A stretch of DNA of 7,246 nucleotides. Origin: Elusimicrobiota bacterium. GTDB lineage: Bacteria > Elusimicrobiota > Elusimicrobia > F11. Below are positions 5,412 to 7,246 of this stretch, piece by piece. Location of the stretch: the NCBI GenBank assembly GCA_022709485.1, contig JAKLIS010000065.1:1-7246 (forward strand). The letters run 5' to 3'. Under the pieces are notes generated by a model. That model was given only the letters and a program-made list of their open reading frames with translations, was not told the DNA's origin and ran no database searches. Position 1 is the first letter of the stretch; every line of letters begins with the position of its first letter. Both the position numbers and the translations under genes were made by a program.

Positions 5412-6061
5412 CAACATGGCTGGATGGATTATTGATTCTTATGGTTTTGACCGGTTTTCTCCTGTTGGGATCCAGTCGTCTGGCGGAAAGCATTCGGATG
5501 GTGGCCATGCAGGGACTGGCACTGGGATTTCTGCCGATTCTTCTTCATTCTGATGAAATAGGCATCCGACTCATTCTTCTTTCGCTCGGAAGCATGGCTC
5601 TTAAGGGACTTCTTTTTCCCCGGCTTCTTCTTCGCGCGGCCAGAGAAGCCCGCATCAAAAGAGAGATTGAGCCGTTTGTCGGGTTTACGATGTCGTTACT
5701 CACAGGCATCGCCATCATATGGATTTCTTTTTGGCTGAGTTCCCGGCTCCCCCTCACGGAATCGATTCGTTCAACCCTTATTGTCCCCGGAGCTCTTTTT
5801 ATGACCCTCACGGGATTTTTCCTCATTGTCAGCCGGAAGATTGCCATATCGCAAGTTCTCGGTTACCTGGTGATGGAAAACGGGGTTTTTGTGTTCGGCG
5901 TGGCCATGGCAAAAGATCAGCCTTGGCTGATCGAGTTGGGGGTTTTGTTGGACGTGTTTGTGGCCGTTTTTGTCATGGGCATCACAATTTTCCACATCAA
6001 CCGGGAATTTGATCATATTGATTCCGATCGATTGGCTAATTTAAAGGACAGCGATTCATGA
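5408..6061 (+). CDS. hyfE: Hydrogenase-4 component E-like membrane subunit (contains NuoK-like region)
   Basis: A 217-residue, all-helical membrane protein with about six to seven hydrophobic segments; E. coli HyfE is similar in length. The C-terminal half contains the NuoK-like motif AISQVLGYLVMENGVFVFGV (146-165) with Glu157 in the membrane, followed by ELGVLLDVFVAVFVMGITIF and a short hydrophilic tail. Such a motif is the ion-path element that links the NuoH-like and antiporter-like subunits. The frame is open further upstream to 5183, but that part lies inside hyfC. The ATG at 5408 is chosen because it makes the ATGA overlap with the hyfC stop and gives the family's usual length. The stop again overlaps the hyfF start as ATGA. 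Function is inferred from family and gene order (B-C-E-F). Confidence 0.9.
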   Translation: MTTWLDGLLILMVLTGFLLLGSSRLAESIRMVAMQGLALGFLPILLHSDEIGIRLILLSLGSMALKGLLFPRLLLRAAREARIKREIEPFVGFTMSLLTGIAIIWISFWLSSRLPLTESIRSTLIVPGALFMTLTGFFLIVSRKIAISQVLGYLVMENGVFVFGVAMAKDQPWLIELGVLLDVFVAVFVMGITIFHINREFDHIDSDRLANLKDSDS

Positions 6062-7152
6062 TCACTCTTCTAATTTTGGGGCCTTTGCTGGGGGGATTGG
6101 CATCTTTCCTTATCCGATCGGAATTAATGAGGAGAGTTATGTTTCTGTCGGTAGCGGCCATTCACTTGGCGCTGAGCGTGGCCTCTTGGTTTTTCTCCCC
6201 TTCCCCGGCATTAAACGGCTGGCTGGCGGTGGACGATCTGGGGCTTCTTTTTCTGACCATCACCAGTGTTTTATTTTTTGCGGCCGCCATTTACGGCGTG
6301 GGTTTTTTAAGTCGAGAAAAACACGGGGATCGGCTCGATTATGAAGAAGGAACAATATTTTCAAACGCGCCCGAAGCTGTTTTCATGGGATGTCTTCTTT
6401 TCTTTCTGGCCTCAATGACTTTGGTGGTGACAAGCCAGCACTTTGGCCTCATTTGGGTGGCCATTGAAGCCACCACCCTTTCCAGCGCCCCTCTCATTTA
6501 TTTTCACCGCCACCACCGCTCTCTTGAAGCGGCCTGGAAATATCTTTTGATTTGTTCGGTGGGCATCGCCCTCGCCCTTTTGGGAAATTTTTTCTTGGCT
6601 GGCGCCGTTTCCGAAATAAAAGCGGGCGCGCATCCGCTCGTTTTAAAAGATCTGATTAAAAATGCTTCTTTATTTAACCCGCTTTGGCTCAAGGCAGCTT
6701 TTATTTTCTTTCTTGTCGGTTATGGGACCAAAATGGGATTGGCCCCTCTTCACACGTGGCTTCCGGATGCCCATAGCGAATCTCCTTCCGTGGTATCGAC
6801 GCTTTTATCCGGCGCCCTTCTTAATTGCGCTTTTTTAGGGATCTTAAGGATTCATCAAGTGTGTCTGGCCGCTGGTTTGGGCGGTTTTTCGTCTTCCCAT
6901 TTTGTTGTCTTTGGGCTGATTTCCATGGGCGTGGCCGCGGTATTTATTCTGGGTCAAAATGATTTCAAACGCCTCTTGGCTTATTCCAGCGTTGAACACA
7001 TGGGGATCTTGGCGCTGGGAACGGGCCTCGGACAGGCGGGCATGTTTGGATCTCTACTCCATGCCGTTAATCATTCCTTGGCCAAAGCCATGCTCTTTTT
7101 TGTGGCCGGGAATATTTTTATATTTGGAAAGTTAAATATATCGAATGGATAG
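6058..7152 (+). CDS. hyfF: Hydrogenase-4 component F-like antiporter subunit, truncated at the C-terminus
   Basis: The second antiporter-like (NuoL/M/N family) subunit of the complex, here 364 residues; full-length HyfF proteins are about 480-530. Present: LIWVAIEATTLSSAPLIYFH with Glu137, the YGTKMGLAPLHTWLPDAHSE stretch with Lys225, QNDFKRLLAYSSVEHMGIL, and HAVNHSLAKAMLFFVAGNI with Lys343. The family then normally continues with a G-T-R/L-D/N-I loop and several more helices, including a conserved GSPPFxxFxSE segment. Here the frame runs FIFGKLNISNG and stops at TAG 7150-7152. The last recognisable family residues are near 351-353 (to about 7116), after which GC drops sharply and rimO begins. 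The missing helices normally complete the second half-channel and, with the lateral helix region, contact other subunits, so the product is probably non-functional or altered. I call it broken by deletion or a chimeric junction rather than frameshift, because the following DNA encodes a different protein. Confidence 0.85.
   Translation: MITLLILGPLLGGLASFLIRSELMRRVMFLSVAAIHLALSVASWFFSPSPALNGWLAVDDLGLLFLTITSVLFFAAAIYGVGFLSREKHGDRLDYEEGTIFSNAPEAVFMGCLLFFLASMTLVVTSQHFGLIWVAIEATTLSSAPLIYFHRHHRSLEAAWKYLLICSVGIALALLGNFFLAGAVSEIKAGAHPLVLKDLIKNASLFNPLWLKAAFIFFLVGYGTKMGLAPLHTWLPDAHSESPSVVSTLLSGALLNCAFLGILRIHQVCLAAGLGGFSSSHFVVFGLISMGVAAVFILGQNDFKRLLAYSSVEHMGILALGTGLGQAGMFGSLLHAVNHSLAKAMLFFVAGNIFIFGKLNISNG
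7111..7146. other. AT-rich junction segment between truncated hyfF and rimO
   Basis: Only 5 of 36 bases are G or C (about 14%), against the clearly GC-richer hyf genes on the left and rimO on the right. It looks like an ordinary intergenic or promoter stretch (TATATT at 7119-7124) that has become read as the tail of hyfF. This places the probable breakpoint near 7110-7120. Confidence 0.55.
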
Positions 7153-7246
7153 AATAACGAAAATAGCGTTGGTCAGCCTGGGATGCCCCAAAAACACCGT
7201 CGACAGCGAGGTGGTGGCGGGAATGATAACCGCCGGAGGTTACCGG
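7145..7246 (+). CDS. rimO: Ribosomal protein S12 methylthiotransferase, N-terminal fragment (runs off right edge)
   Basis: The first 34 residues are visible. They contain KIALVSLGCPKNTVDSEVVA (6-25), the UPF0004 N-terminal hallmark of RimO with Cys14, the first of the three cysteines that bind the auxiliary 4Fe-4S cluster. The SLGCPKN-x-VDSE wording separates it from MiaB, which has TYGCQMN-x-xDSE. RimO is a radical-SAM enzyme that methylthiolates an aspartate of ribosomal protein S12. The ATG at 7145 is the only usable start: an in-frame TAA lies at 7133-7135, and the family motif begins within a few codons. GGAAAG (7126-7131) is a possible but distant ribosome site. It overlaps the premature hyfF stop by 8 bases. 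A housekeeping gene here is unrelated to hydrogenase function and marks the far side of the junction. Confidence 0.9.
   Translation, partial: MDRITKIALVSLGCPKNTVDSEVVAGMITAGGYR

Noticed and set aside
2501..7152. Respiratory complex I (nuoL/M/H/K) or Mrp antiporter operon
   Set aside because: HyfB has the hydrogenase-4-type C-terminus (TWDCGYDAPSPRMQYT), HyfE is the long HyfE form and not a short NuoK/MrpC, and the B-C-E-F order is that of hydrogenase-4-type clusters. No other nuo or mrp genes are seen.
7117..7246. Frameshift explanation for the short HyfF
   Set aside because: A frameshift would leave the HyfF C-terminus readable in another frame. The sequence after 7145 instead encodes the RimO N-terminus, so the missing part is absent from the window.
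1..7246. CRISPR arrays, tRNA or rRNA genes, transposases
   Set aside because: No direct-repeat/spacer arrays, cloverleaf-like segments or transposase coding regions were found on reading both strands. There are also no gene-free stretches over 300 bases.

Overview
The window comes from a bacterial chromosome, probably an uncultured, Gram-negative-like anaerobe. Composition is mixed: the coding blocks have moderate GC, and the spacers between genes are AT-rich. Nothing here fixes the phylum. The overall look (alternative polyamine gene, hydrogenase-4-type membrane operon, a GTCATTCC-type dispersed palindrome between genes) resembles candidate-phylum or deltaproteobacterial-type metagenome genomes. 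That placement is a low-confidence impression.

Layout. (1) Positions 1-579, minus strand: the N-terminal 193 residues of a carboxynorspermidine/carboxyspermidine decarboxylase (NspC), running off the left edge. (2) 580-722: a divergent intergenic region with a dRS3-like palindrome and a perfect 12-bp palindrome just before the next gene. (3) 723-1724, plus strand: three small genes. They are an ArsR-type repressor without recognisable metal ligands, a very basic 69-aa protein of unknown function, and a 112-aa protein with one Ig-like beta-sandwich domain. (4) 1747-1787: a near-perfect 19-bp, 3-nt-loop hairpin. (5) 1830-7152, plus strand: a tightly coupled operon. It encodes a regulator fusing an excisionase/MerR-type HTH to a PtsN-like EIIA domain, followed by HyfB, HyfC, HyfE and HyfF. 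These four are the ion-translocating membrane arm of a hydrogenase-4/formate-hydrogenlyase-type (group 4 [NiFe]) complex related to complex I. Three junctions are ATGA overlaps and the fourth has a one-base gap. (6) 7145 to the right edge, plus strand: the first 34 residues of RimO, the ribosomal protein S12 methylthiotransferase.

How the parts fit. HyfB and HyfF are antiporter-like (NuoL/M/N family) ion channels, HyfC is the NuoH-like connector, and HyfE carries a NuoK-like part. Together they form a membrane arm that should couple a peripheral hydrogenase (or related) module to H+ or Na+ transport. The regulator retains the EIIA phospho-histidine and is translationally coupled to hyfB, so phosphotransfer status could be tied to expression of, or activity in, this energy-conserving complex. 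The ArsR repressor and the Ig-like protein lie upstream on the same strand and may belong to the same system.

The strongest anomaly is at the right end. HyfF stops at 364 residues, just after the conserved HNxxxK helix. It is followed by about 36 bases of roughly 14% GC and then rimO, and no catalytic hydrogenase subunits are present in the window. This is either a genuine deletion or rearrangement that beheaded the operon, or a contig chimera. The sequence alone cannot decide between them.
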